NCBI GenBank assembly: GCA_963556195.1
Contig: OY744522.1
Coordinates: 34,105,443 to 34,169,442 of the forward strand
Reading direction: 5' to 3'
DNA length: 64,000 bases
Source of the DNA: Sepiola atlantica
Taxonomy: Eukaryota > Mollusca > Cephalopoda > Sepiida > Sepiolidae
Position 1 is the first letter of the stretch. The number at the start of each line of letters is the position of its first letter. Shown here one piece after another: positions 11,690-22,393 of this stretch. The notes beneath the pieces are model-generated. The model ran no database searches, had not been told where the DNA came from, and saw nothing but the letters and a program-made list of their open reading frames with translations. The position numbers and the translations under genes were made by a program.

Positions 11690-11830
11690 CCCATGGAAAT
11701 AGCCGAACCGTAGGCGCCCGTGTGAAATTCTGGTCGTCTTTTCCGCCGCGTCGTCGTCTTGGTTGTCGACGTTTCCGCCTTGAAAAACTCCGATCAGCGG
11801 CTTTTTTTTTTTATTTTCATTTTTTCCCAG
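11690..11830. promoter_or_regulatory. CpG-dense patch, possible KLHDC8 upstream promoter or 5' exon
   Basis: About 15 CpG dinucleotides fall in about 105 bp (11705-11805), including TTCCGCCGCGTCGTCGTC, while the surrounding kilobases are AT-rich and CpG-poor. A CAG|GTAAAT donor-like site is at 11828-11836. The first KLHDC8 coding exon has an acceptor-like sequence just before its ATG, so an upstream untranslated exon is expected. Whether it is this one is a guess. Confidence 0.3.
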
Positions 11831-11839
11831 GTAAATAAC

Positions 11840-12800
11840 CCCCCTTTTTTTTTCGTTTTTTAATTTTGTTTATCTTCAAATTTTGTTTTAGTTTTTCCTA
11901 TAAATAAGATCATTGAAACCAGAACAATTGTTTGATGCTTCAAAATGAATATTTTCCGGATAGAAAAAGTATTTGTTTAGTTTCTTTTTTAAATTTTATT
12001 TTGTAAATCGTTTAAAAAATAAATATATATGTATTTTATTTTATTTTTTATTGTAATTCTTTTTTTAAAATTATCAATTCTTAAAATATAAATTAGAAAG
12101 AAAAGACGTCGGTGATACCGTGCAACTGCAGTAAAGTGTTAAGGCTGAGTATATTTTATTATTGATCATAGCTCTATCTGTTTTAATTCGCTTCCTGTTT
12201 CGATTTTGAGCGGTTTGTTTTCGTGTTATGCGTGTGTTGTTTGGGTTACACCGACAATCTATTATTGGATTCTTTAATGATGCATTGGTTGTATAATATG
12301 TCGAACAGACCTAAACCTCGACTTGTCGATCTAAGCCACACATATTTACTAGATTTGGTTATCTTGAACATTTCAACTCTGTTATGGCTGCCAAATGTTT
12401 CGTCACACATTTCGACCGGTGTAAAGACAAAAATAGTACATCGTATTATTTTGGCCTGTTTTTTTTTTTCTTTTTTCAAATATTAAATTTCGAGTTAAAA
12501 TCTGTTTAACGTATGTAATCTAAAAAAAAAAACGCTTGAAATGTGTAAATATGCTAGAATAACAGATTTTTTGCACCATTTTTGCGAAATTGCTTTTTAG
12601 TCCAACCGGAAGTAGAATATTATGTAAAAACGAAACCGATTTAAAGTTGAATGAAACGAAACAAGCACTTTCATTATCATTTCTTATTTTAAAGTTGTTT
12701 ATACTGAGAGAACACACTAAGTGTTAAAAAATAAAAGGTTTTAATATTTGTTTTGTTACTGGTACAGTTTGTGACCCATGCTAAAACAGACTTTTCGTCA
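11840..12800. other. unassigned sequence upstream of the Penelope remnant
   Basis: Short open frames exist on both strands at 12223-12717, but I recognise no protein family in them. Confidence 0.35.
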
Positions 12801-12802
12801 GC

Positions 12803-12836
12803 ATCTTCCGACTGTTTACGTAAACAGCCGGAAGAT
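12803..12836. promoter_or_regulatory. 34-bp palindrome with forkhead-like and ETS-like cores
   Basis: The two 17-bp halves, ATCTTCCGACTGTTTAC and its inverted partner, differ at one base. Each half contains TGTTTAC/GTAAACA (forkhead consensus) and CTTCCG/CGGAAG (ETS consensus). A regulatory function is only a suggestion; it may be a chance hairpin or a repeat end. Confidence 0.35.
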
Positions 12837-13379
12837 TACGAAGGTGGGAGACAGAAGGCAACAATTTTCAATTGGGAATTGAGTAAAAGACAGCTAAGTC
12901 CAACAGAAAATCTGCAAAAGTTTTGAAAAAATAAAAAAATTTACTCGGACACCCTAAAAAAATGTTAAAAAACTGTTGGTAATTTTATAGAACAACACCA
13001 AGCGTAGCCCCCCCCCCCCCCCCCCAAAAAAAAAATTAAGATCTATTTTGGGAGGCAATTACATGTAAATATCTGCAAAGAAAAAAAAATATATTTTAGA
13101 TTTTAGAGGAGGGATCACTTTCCTATATAAATTGGATGTAAATTGAGCACCCACTTCTTGGCCAGTTAGCAGTGAATGTAGATCTGTAACCGACTTCAAT
13201 TTCTAGGGGGAGGGGTTCTAATAAATTTACTTCGTAGAAATTTATCTAATAGTTTTTTTTTTGTTTTAAATATAAATGAGGGTGGTGTCTACTAACCATA
13301 GGTACATCAAATGGGTCTTGATGTAGCTATGGGGGTCGTACGACAGTTCAGACGTCTGTGATTTAATCAGCCTGTTCCT

Positions 13380-13970
13380 ACTAGAGACACTAAAAAAAAA
13401 TTCCCTGACAATTTTTTAGGTCTATACAGGAATGACGGCCTGTGCCTTTCACGCGACTGCAACGGAAACACTTTAGATAGGCTTAGAAAAGAATTAACAA
13501 GAACATTTAAAGAACTAGGGTTTAAAATCACTATAAATACCAATCTGAGCAAAGTTGATTTCCTAGACACCACCCTAGATCTAGTAAGTAAAACACATTC
13601 CGTTCCACAAACCAAATGAAACCCTAAAATACATAAGCAAAGGATCTTGCCACTCCTTAACAGTTTTAAAAAATATGATAACTAGCATTAGTAGAAGGAT
13701 CTGATCTTTTATCCAATCCTGAGATTTTTGAACAAGCAGCACTGTATTACAACGAAGCACTCTGTAATAACGGATTCACAGACAAGATCTTATACCAACC
13801 CACACATAACCAAACACCCCAAAACAAACACAATAGAAAACGGAACACTATTTGGTTCTCACCTCCTTCTTCCTTAACACCAAGACAAGAGTAGGACATA
13901 TTTTCCTTAAACTACTAGATAAAAACTCCACCCTCCCCTTTGTACTTCTATAAATGAGGTTGGAAGAAAA
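13380..13970 (+). pseudogene. Penelope-like retroelement RT C-terminal region, decayed
   Basis: Translating the plus strand gives GLYRNDGLCLSRDCNGNTLD, then RLRKELTRTFKELGFKITI and NTNLSKVDFLDTTLDL. This is the characteristic block after the catalytic palm of Penelope-like RTs. Further on are KQHCITTK-like and GTLFGSHLLL-like traces of the conserved IWFNPPY region, and a LLDKNSTLPF trace at about 13915. Frames change after about 13616 and no GIY-YIG endonuclease was found, so the copy is inactive. The candidate hammerhead at 10775 has the same orientation and could be part of the same element or another copy. Confidence 0.8.
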
Positions 13971-14297
13971 TATGTAATTACTTACGGGTAATGTATATTT
14001 CATCAAATTAAGTCAAAGTTATGAAAATATCAAAGCATTCAGCATTATTATGAATGTTGGTTAGTGATCGCTAATTGGCTGGTTTGCGAATTCTGAAACC
14101 GGTGTTTCTGTTTTTTGTTCTTTGTGAAATAATAGGTCCGCTATGCTAGGCAGTGTTTTAAGTTTTGTAGGAGGACTATAATTTTCTACCTTCTCTTTGG
14201 TTTACTTAGTTGGGAGAGGCTTACAGGGGGGACTAATAATAAAGTTTTTGGAATAGCTTTTAAAATTAATTTTAATTTTCTGGAAGCTCAGTCGAAG

Positions 14298-15230
14298 TTA
14301 GTAAACGACTGAAGTAATGTGTTTCGATGCGTGTGATACATTATTTTTATAATCTACTTCAAACTGATTTCGGAGGGGAAAAAATGTCTTAACTTTATAT
14401 AGAAGATAGTCTACTTCTAGGGTGATATCCTGATTGCAACACTTCTCTAAAAATTTGATGCCTTTTTTGTAGAAAGATTTGTCTTTGGCTTCAAAATATG
14501 CCTCAGTTTCAGATATCACTTCTTCATTGGAGCCAAATCTCTTTCCCTGGAGCATTCTTTTGATGTCTGCAAACAGCTAATAGTCGCTGGGGCCAGATCT
14601 AGAGAATAGGTTGAGTGCAAAGTGAATTTGAAGTGCAATTTATGTAGTTTTGCCATCATTGTGATCGATTTGTAACACGGTGCACTATCTTGGTGAAAGA
14701 GCACTTTTTGCTTCTTCATTTGTGGCCGTTTTTTAACGGTTTCTTCTATCAAACGCACCAATAATGATATATAATATTCGCTATTGATGGTTCTTTCTTT
14801 CTCAAGGTAATGAATGAAATAATACCTTCCGCATCCCAAAATACGGAGGCCAAAACCTTGCCTGCTGATGTTTGCATCTTTAGTCGCTTTGGACGGTTTT
14901 CACTTGCTACTGTCCACTCATCTGACTCCGGAGTGAAGTGATGGATCCATGTTTCATCCATTGTCACATTGACACAAAAACTCCTTTTTGTTGCGTAAAA
15001 ACAATTGTAAACAATGCCTTGTTTTTGATTGATTGTGAACAAACGCGGCACCTACTTTGAACACAGCTTTCTCATTGGCAAATATTCATGCAAAATGGTG
15101 AATACGCTCTCTTCTGATATCTTCAACTCCTCTACTATCTGCCTCAATTTCTATTTACGATCGGCAAAAACAAGTTTGTAAACATTTTTTAATGTTTTTC
15201 GGGACAACTGCCGAATATGAGCGACATGAG
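14298..15230 (-). pseudogene. mariner-type transposase, full span but frameshifted
   Basis: Minus-strand order matches a mariner DDD transposase. A helix-turn-helix region at about 15060-15230 reads LRQIVEELKISEESVFTILH. The first catalytic Asp is in VTMDETWIHHFTPES (about 14940), followed by RPKRLKMQTSAGKVLASVFWD. The second is in KVLFHQDSAPCYKS (about 14660), and the third motif reads YSLDLAPA (about 14600). The C-terminus at 14298-14555 has LQGKRFGSNEEVISETEAYF. At least two frameshifts and stops split it (frames 14749-15051, 14516-14839, 14298-14555). The catalytic residues survive, suggesting recent decay. Precise terminal repeats were not resolved. Confidence 0.88.
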
Positions 15231-15959
15231 CGTTTAGCAACACTTGTGTGTATATGACTGCGTTTAACGTCAACCTACCATGTCTCAACCATTGTTTCTG
15301 ATGGAGCAGAGTCCAAATAACTTAACAGTATTTGTTCACATCAAAAAGCAATTCTTTACCAACACATGAAATTCATATTTTTTTCATTGTTTTGAAAATT
15401 TGCAACAGTAGCTTCACTTAAATAATTGTAATTTATAAACTAATAATCCGATTGGGCTCAAATTTTGACACATATCATTTGAAGGTTAGTATATATCATG
15501 CCCGGGACATTGAGTCATGTGTTATATGTATGTACGTGAATGTATATGTGCATATAAAAGTCTATATGTATAGATGTACACAGTGTTTGAGACAAATATT
15601 TTCATATTCTTTAATTTCAAAACCATTTGAAGCATTTAATAGCGGTAACATGCAAAAGATTCTGTGTACTATTAGTGTGTTTGGGAGCGGGAGACCATGG
15701 ATAACTGCAACATCGGAAAAGAGTGACCTCCATCATGATGATTCATGCCAGATTTAAAAATTCAGAAATTTTAGTTGTAGCTCGGTGCTCCTTGAAGGAC
15801 GTGAGAATTGCGATAGAGATGTAGAAGCAGTGGCTAGCAAGAAGGATCATAGCAGGCGTTTTGACTGTATTAGCACGATGAAATTCGTCAAAGCTATAAA
15901 AAAAAAACATACAGCAAAATCCAATCAAGGCAATAATACACTTTGGTAAGAGAGATGGC

Positions 15960-16470
15960 ATCGGAATCGTGACTATGAAGAAAGCGCTGAACGAGGGTCT
16001 TCACTACTGATACAAGAGTTGCAAGAGCCAACTACTCACTACTAAGACCCAAAAGCCTTATGAAAGCCAAGAAACTCCTCAGCAAGGTAAAACGCCTAGT
16101 AGAGGAAGGTAAAACGCCTAGTAGAGGAAGGTAAAACGCCTAGTAGAGGAAGGTAAAACGCCTAGTAGAGGAATGTAAAACGCCTAGTAGAGGAATGTAA
16201 AACGCCTAGTAGAGGAATGTAAAATGCGTAGTAGAGCAGGTGATGCTCTGGTTCTTTTCAGACGAGAAGAACTTCTGCCAGGACCAGTTGCAGAACAACA
16301 AGTGCCTAACCCTAACCTACAGTCCACACAATGTTATGCACATCATGAAGACCATGTCATGCTACCCCATCTCTTCGAGAACGGACTCAGACATCAATTA
16401 TATTGAGTCAACTGTGTGGAGAGGGTGGTTGCAGAAATGCCATATGTGTGACAGCAGGATTCAGCTCTGT
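15960..16470 (+). pseudogene. mariner/Tc1-like transposase fragment abutting KLHDC8
   Basis: The plus strand reads TIKKALNEGLHYYSYK-like and LMKAKKLLSKVKRLVEE, then (after the tandem repeat) MLWFFSDEKNFCQDQL, then VMLPHLFENGLRHQ. The text matches the octopus transposase family also present on the minus strand at 22935-23640 (RFFSDEKNFKQ). FFSDEKNF carries the first catalytic Asp. The second and third catalytic blocks are missing or scrambled. The fragment ends about 75 bp before the KLHDC8 splice acceptor, so transposon DNA forms the immediate upstream flank of that exon. Confidence 0.8.
16086..16239 (+). repeat. 22-bp tandem repeat, 7 copies, inside the transposase fragment
   Basis: The unit GTAAAACGCCTAGTAGAGGA plus 2 bases starts at 16086, 16108, 16130, 16152, 16174, 16196 and 16218. 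One unit spells VKRLVEE of the transposase. A 22-base unit shifts frame at each copy, so amplification destroyed the gene or happened after its death. Confidence 0.95.
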
Positions 16471-16565
16471 CACAACTGTTTTGTTTTTGTTAACAAAGAG
16501 AATGTTTCAAAGTTTTTGTTGACAATATAACTATTGCTTTTTTCAGCTCTTTTGCTGCTCCAGCA

Positions 16566-16938
16566 ATGGCCACTAAAGTGACGCCTCGGGATTGGCAGAT
16601 CCATTTACCAATGCCAACAAAACGTGTCTTTTCTACACCTGTAATTCTTAATGATTCACTTTACGTCGTCGGTGGCTGTGATGTTCGTGGCAAACCTCTT
16701 GACTGTTTTGAAGTGTATGACCTGAAGGGAAGCACATGGAAAACTTTGCCCGGGATTCCGACCAAAAGGGCTGGCGCTGCAGCGGTTGCCATGGGCAACA
16801 AGATTGTTGTGCTTGGAGGTGTGTCTGTTACGCAGAAACCTTTGGATTCCGTAGAGATTTACGATGTTGATGCAAATACTTGGACGACCGGGGAGAGCAT
16901 GCGGGAAAGTCTGCTGGGAATTCCCGCCGTGGTTTATG
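16566..16938 (+). CDS. KLHDC8: KLHDC8-like kelch protein, coding exon 1
   Basis: Encodes residues 1-124 plus the first base of codon 125. It opens MATKVTPRDWQIHLPMPTKR and contains the first two kelch blades, each with a GG doublet (YVVGG, VVLGG) followed by a spaced Y and W (FEVYDLKGSTW, VEIYDVDANTW). KLHDC8A/B proteins are about 350-residue all-kelch beta-propellers without BTB domains. KLHDC8B has been linked to the midbody and cytokinesis in vertebrates. The ATG has a favourable AGCAATGG context, and a TTTTTTCAG acceptor ends at 16546, implying an upstream noncoding exon. The donor TATG|GTAAGA is at 16939. Retention of intron 1 would add about 46 residues and stop. A dead transposase lies directly upstream. 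Confidence 0.93.
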
Positions 16939-17875
16939 GTAAGATAATTTTACTATTTTCAAAACATCAGTATCCATTGTATATACCTTGGTTTTTGTGT
17001 GCTTTTGAAGTGACGTGTGAGGAAAGCTGGGATGTATTAAGGCTGAAAAAAAAGGACCAACAAAAATCGTCATCTTGAAACCCAAAAACGTAATTGCACG
17101 AAGACATAATTTGTTTTTGAATTTTCAAAAATTTTATTTTTTTGTAAAAACTAATATTAACATTAAATCTTACAAAATCAATAAAAAGAAACAAAAAAGC
17201 TTTAAAATCAAATTTTTTATTAACTTTGAACCACAATTAGAATTTTGAATAAACTTTACAACTTTTTTCCTCTATGTAGAAAACATAATTTTTATAATCG
17301 TGCTTTGTTTTTGTTTTTAATCCTATAATAAAGTTTATCCTATGTAGTTTGTAGCAATTTCGCCTCTGTTCAGTAAATTTTGTTGTTTTTAAACTTTAAA
17401 AGTTCTAGTTTCTCGATCGAACATAATCTACACTGATCGTCTAAAAATCTACATATCCTAGTCCACCTTAAGATTTTCAATTCAGTTAAAGGAGACCACC
17501 CCCTATCCTTAAGTTCCCCAAAATAGTTAGATTGTGATGTACTATGTAAGGTAAAACATCAAACATTGTGTATCCAAGAGCTTTGTACGAATAACTTTTA
17601 CTTCTGTAAAGGAGAGACCTGTTGGAACATAGATATCTACAGGGACAATGTTTTTTGGATGTTTAACAACCTAAACTCACCAAATTATTTTGGCTCCAAT
17701 TATTTGTATAGAAAAAAGTCTGTAAATTGTGATGCTATAAACAAACACAACAACACCAAGACAAGGGTCCATGTTACATTCTATTCTAATTACCTAAATT
17801 ACTTACAGTGAAATGGTTTCTTTTCTGAATCTATTTATTTAATTCATGAATTAGAATCAGTCTGTTATATTTCCC

Positions 17876-17907
17876 CCCGGCAAGGCCGGGATACGGGTCC
17901 TGCTAGT
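17876..17907 (+). mobile_element. Helitron 3' terminus
   Basis: A perfect 6-bp stem CCCGGC/GCCGGG with loop AAG (17876-17890) is followed 12 bases later by CTAGT at 17903-17907, then a TA microsatellite. A GC-rich hairpin shortly before a CTRR end is the Helitron signature. The 5' TC end was not located, so the length is unknown. The element lies within KLHDC8 intron 1. Confidence 0.7.
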
Positions 17908-17954
17908 ATATATATATATATATATAAAAGGAGATTGTAGTTTGCTTGAAGCAT

Positions 17955-18502
17955 CAGGGTGATTCATAAGTAACTTAGCTATTTATTTTTGAAATTCTAA
18001 AGTTAAAAAATACGGTAATACAAAACAGAAAGTTTATTCAACAAATTCATTTATGGGATTTTAAAATTACGGCAAATTTTCAAAATTTCCACCTTCGTTC
18101 TGCATGCATATCTCCATTCTTTTTTGCAAGGAATTTACGACCCTTTGTAGCATATTTGATTGATTAATTTTAACAAACTCGGCAGTGATTTTTGATTTGA
18201 GGTCGTCATTGCCTTTCAACAAATGTGGGAGATTCATCAAATTTGGCCATATGAATAACAATAAAAATTCGCTCTTCAATTGTAAATGACATACTGCCTG
18301 AAAAAAAAGCACATATGATGATTTACACAAATTTAAATAAATAAAAATAAATATATATAGAAACAAATATATAAACGAACACATTTAAAATAACAAATAG
18401 CAGTAATTAGAGATTAAAATAACAATTATCAAAAGTTCATAGTATGTTTGTGCTTCATATGGTAATCATTTTAAATAGCTAAGTGACTTATGAATCACCC
18501 TG
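17955..18502 (-). mobile_element. short mariner-like element with transposase C-terminal remnant
   Basis: The terminal inverted repeats start CAGGGTGATTCATAAGT at 17955 and at 18502 on the other strand, and extend through a TAGCTATTTA-like box. Inside, on the minus strand at about 18067-18240, is a decayed tail reading VNSLQKRMEICMQNEGG, which resembles the end of Tc1/mariner-type transposases. Internal deletion has left about 548 bp. Confidence 0.7.
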
Positions 18503-19346
18503 TATATTTTTTGTAATTGAATCTACTTTTGTGATTATAATGTCTTTTTAAAAATTTAATGCTTTTTCCGACATATTTTTTTTTATTCAGGCTTTCAGTA
18601 GTATATATTCTGACTTGGTAGATTATGCTTCTTGCATAGCAATTATTTTGTAGGGGGCAATTCATCCTTATTTTACAGTCACAATCCCCCCCCCCCCATT
18701 TTTCCCTTTCTTATTTACTCATTAAGAGTTTTCACACGTTATTATAATTGTCTGAGTTAGAACAAGTCTCCCTAGATTTCCAACACTCTATGATTTTTTG
18801 ATAACTGTTACAAATCATTTTGCATTATCGCAACAACAGTTAACCATAGAGTTCTCGTGGCAACGGCCTTTCGCCTTCTTTGGAATTTAAGTGGCAATAA
18901 GACTCTCTATAGTTCCAGTGCTCTCCGCACCCTTCCAGTGGAGATCTGATTGGTGCTCTCCCTGTTCGGTCTTTTCATCCTTTTTGACTTTTTATGACAA
19001 TTTTGTGTGGTACTAGCTCACGCTACAATATGTGTGCGTGTATTGCAGAGCGGAGATGCATGTGAGATTATGGATTTCTAGCAGTTTCAGTCTCCTTGGA
19101 TTCATGTGGCGTTCTTCCTATATTTTTTTTTCTATTTCTATTTTAACTTACCCCTGGTTGGTCGGTGTTCGCTGGTTATGTGGGTTGATTTCCGCACTCT
19201 AGAATTTTCCTGAATATTTTGGCTGTTTTCATCGGTGTCGTGCATTGTATTGTGTCAATCTCCTATTTAATTCCAATTTCTCCTAATCTTTTTTCCAGAA
19301 TTTTTCGGGACTGTTCGTAGTGCTTTTATAATTATTAATATTACGG

Positions 19347-19350
<4 letters not shown>

Positions 19351-19381
<31 letters not shown>
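19351..19381. repeat. poly-T tract
   Basis: About 31 consecutive T (A on the minus strand), next to the LINE remnant. Confidence 0.95.
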
Positions 19382-19459
19382 CATCATGTTCCCTAATTCC
19401 TTCCGTGTACCTGCATAGTTTTTTTTCTGCCTCATCGCTGTTTACTCTGTCAAAAATGA

Positions 19460-19744
19460 TTGGTGAAATGGTCGAGTTCTTTTGTTAAGCAGATGAAGGG
19501 TCCAGAGTATCTTACTCAGGATACTGCCCAGGTATTTATTCATTATGGCAAAATCTATGATTTCACAGGTATTTTTTTTCCTTTTGTTGGTTATTATTAC
19601 ATCCAGTCTCCTTGCTTAGACGGGTTTGTCCATTTGTACTTCCATGTGCCAGAGAATTTTTTGATTTTCATTTTCCAATACTGTCTCCAGTTTGTGTCTG
19701 TACCATTTTTTTTGTATGTTCAAAATGCAAATGTATTCCTGCCT

Positions 19745-19781
<37 letters not shown>

Positions 19782-20514
19782 TTCTTTTGGGGATAGCTTG
19801 CTGCATTCACTTATGTGATTTACTGTTTTGTCTCTTTCTCCACAGAGTCTACATTTGCTGTTTTCTTGTGTTTTTGTCTATCTTGGTTTTTATATATTTC
19901 ATTCTGATCGCGTTGTCTTCTGCTGCTGTCAGTAGTGATTCTGTTTTTCTGTTGAATTGTCTTTTTTGTATTTTTCTCTGGTCAGTCGTATAAATTGTCC
20001 ATGTAGCTTTTTCTCTTCCCATTTTTCTTTTCTTACCTTTTTGTTTCCAGTTTCGCTGCTCGTTGGTTCATTTTAAAATTTGCTTTTTTCTGCGATAATC
20101 AATCTTTCTGCATTTGGGGCTATATATTTTTCTAGTTTTTTTTTTATCCTCACAATCTTCTATACTTACCAGTCCGTTGGTGTCATCTTTCAGATGCTGT
20201 GCATTGTGCATGGTCATTAGTTACCTTATTCTTTGGTTTAGGTGCTTTTTTTTTTTGCTAATGAGTCACCGCTTATCAAGACCCAGAGGCCACTCGAGGT
20301 TAAAGGTTAATGAGATTGTCAGTTGGCGATGAACAATACCCTGAGATGATTGAAAATGATTGGTGAAATGGTTGAGTTCTTCTTTTGTTAAGCAGATGAA
20401 GGGTCCAGAGTATCTTACTCGGGATACTGCCCAGGTATTTATTCCTTTTATTAGGTTTCTACCATATAGTTTGGTTTCGCGGAGCTTTCTTCTTATTGTA
20501 ATTATAATGTTCAT
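19460..20514 (-). pseudogene. LINE ORF2 C-terminal region with duplicated segment
   Basis: Minus-strand reading from 20514 gives KLRETKLYGRNLIKGINTWA and VSRVRYSGPF, the end of an octopus-type non-LTR RT (family text INTWAVPVVRYSGPF). Further down, about 19795-19860, is an intact zinc-binding motif CRLCGERDKTVNHISEC. Then come KWYRHKLETVLENENQKILW and ARRLDVIITNK at 19550-19700. At about 19470-19550 the INTWAVS.VRYSGPF block appears again, out of order. A 30-odd base poly-A/T tract at about 19747-19778 follows the KEYK codons. The element is inactive. I leave the LINE clade open. Confidence 0.78.
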
Positions 20515-20911
20515 CGCTTTTTATTTTTCTCTTTATTACTATCCTGTAATATTTTATTAGTGTGAGCCTTAATAATCATTTCTAAATTCTCAAACAACTG
20601 TAACTCAATCTCAAATAAGTTTTGTTAAATATTTTATGTCAAGGGCTAGTTATGGGAAAAAAGTTTATCAATAAGATTTAGAAATTTCTTATTTAGTTTG
20701 GGTTTCAGCATCAGCATATGGAGGGGTGAACCAAATGGTGTTTCTATTTCTTCTATTTTCATTATTTTTGGTATCGTGTTTCTTATATTTAATTTCAATG
20801 TTGACTATTTTTAGATCTGCAATATAAACATTTCTTGAATTCCCAATATTTTGTTTGTTTAAAACAATTTATTTTAACAAAAACTTTTTAAAAAATCAAC
20901 ATATTTTGCAG

Positions 20912-21076
20912 AGAATCAAATCCTTGTTGTTGGTGGCATGTCTGCAGACGGTAACCCGCGAGACTACTTTATGTCGTATGATTTGGAAAAGAATATTTGG
21001 AAGAGTTTACCGGCCATGCCGACAGAACGTTATGCTACGTTTTCATTTTTGATAGACAATCAACTTTATGTAATCG
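20912..21076 (+). CDS. KLHDC8: KLHDC8-like kelch protein, coding exon 2
   Basis: Encodes codons 125-179 (ends on base 1 of codon 180). It reads ENQILVVGGMSADGNPRDYF, then MSYDLEKNIWKSLPAMPTER, then LYVI. This is the third kelch blade with its VVGG doublet and the Y...W pair, and the start of blade four. SLPAMPT and LPSMPT-type linkers are a hallmark of KLHDC8 proteins. The acceptor TTTTGCAG ends at 20911. The donor ATCG|GTAAGT is at 21077, splitting the first Gly of the next GG doublet. Confidence 0.92.
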
Positions 21077-22393
21077 GTAAGTTCTATTGACACTTTTGGA
21101 TCTTCTGTATATATATATATGAATAGATTTTTGTAGGTACAAATTTTTAGTAAACAGTGAAATAATATTAGACACACTGCCATTATTATCTATAATGAGG
21201 ATTTATTTTTTTATGATTTATATTATAAAAGAGGAAAAAAGAAACACGAGAAGGGGAACAAAAATGAATCACTTCGTAACTTTTTTTTTCTCTATGAGGA
21301 TTTTTTTTTTTTCTTTTGGAAAAGGAAAAAGATCCTATTGTTAAAAATCTATTAAACCATGCCAAATCAATCTCCTCCTCTAAAAAATACTAGTCATTGA
21401 ATCAAAAAAATATAAAACAAGTACTTATTAACAACTAATTCCTTAATTATATCATTGATGAAAAAAAAATGAATGATTCAAAGCTTAAAAAACACCAGTA
21501 CAAATAATAATAATATCCAACATCACAACTCAAACTATATTAATATATACTATTGTAATCAAATGCAACCAAACTTCTGATTAGAAGAAAAAAAACATGA
21601 AAAATATTGTACACAGATATATATCCCCAATTGACAATAATAATAAAATTAGGCTCATTATTTACTATAAGAAATTTAAAACACAAAATCTTGTAGTAAA
21701 AATAACTCCTCCCCAACCCCACATGAAAGAACCAATGTTATATATAAGTTTAAATGCCCTTTGAGAGAATGTAACTCCCATGATAATAATAAAGCTAATA
21801 GCTAAATTGGTTTTACAACCACTACCCTATCCCACCACCTAACCATGCATCTTGTAAACTCTAGCTCAATTTACCAACATCTACAAAACCATAACTGCCC
21901 TCCCTCTGATTTAAGACAAATTCTAGTTGATAACACTAAAATAATACATTCCGAAACAAATTAAAAAAAAAAAAAAAAATACTGAAAGCTATCTACATAA
22001 AAACACAACAACCTACAATTAATAACATCACGTATGAAACCAATGGCAACATTTTAAAATGCTTAATGTAATGCGATTTCATTCTGTGATGCCACTCCAG
22101 CGTCGCTGAATTTAAATTGTCAACGTCTTTCCTGAAACAATGCATGAACGTTCTCTGCGCATTTCTCCGCTGTCTTTTTAAAAATTCTCTTTCTCCAGCT
22201 TTTTCGTTCATTTGCTTTTGACACCTGAGGAGAATTCAACGGAGAATCGAAAACGTTCGTGAAACCTATGGAACATATATTAATTTTTTTGATTTTAATA
22301 CAAAAACGACCATCAGAAAAAAAAAAAAAAAAAAAAAAAAGGTATAATCAAACAGACGAATTCTGTTATTTTTAATAATGTTTTCATAAATAT

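Larger units (their letters stand above)
16939..20911 (+). other. KLHDC8: KLHDC8 intron 1 (3973 bp, phase 1)
   Basis: GT at 16939-16940, AG at 20910-20911 preceded by ATATTTTGC. It contains a Helitron 3' end, a short TIR element and two pieces of a LINE C-terminus. Bases 17090-17870, 18510-19340 and 20570-20890 hold nothing I recognise. Confidence 0.88.

Noticed and set aside
16224..16406. Short coding gene upstream of KLHDC8
   Set aside because: The residues in two frames match a broken transposase, not a host gene.
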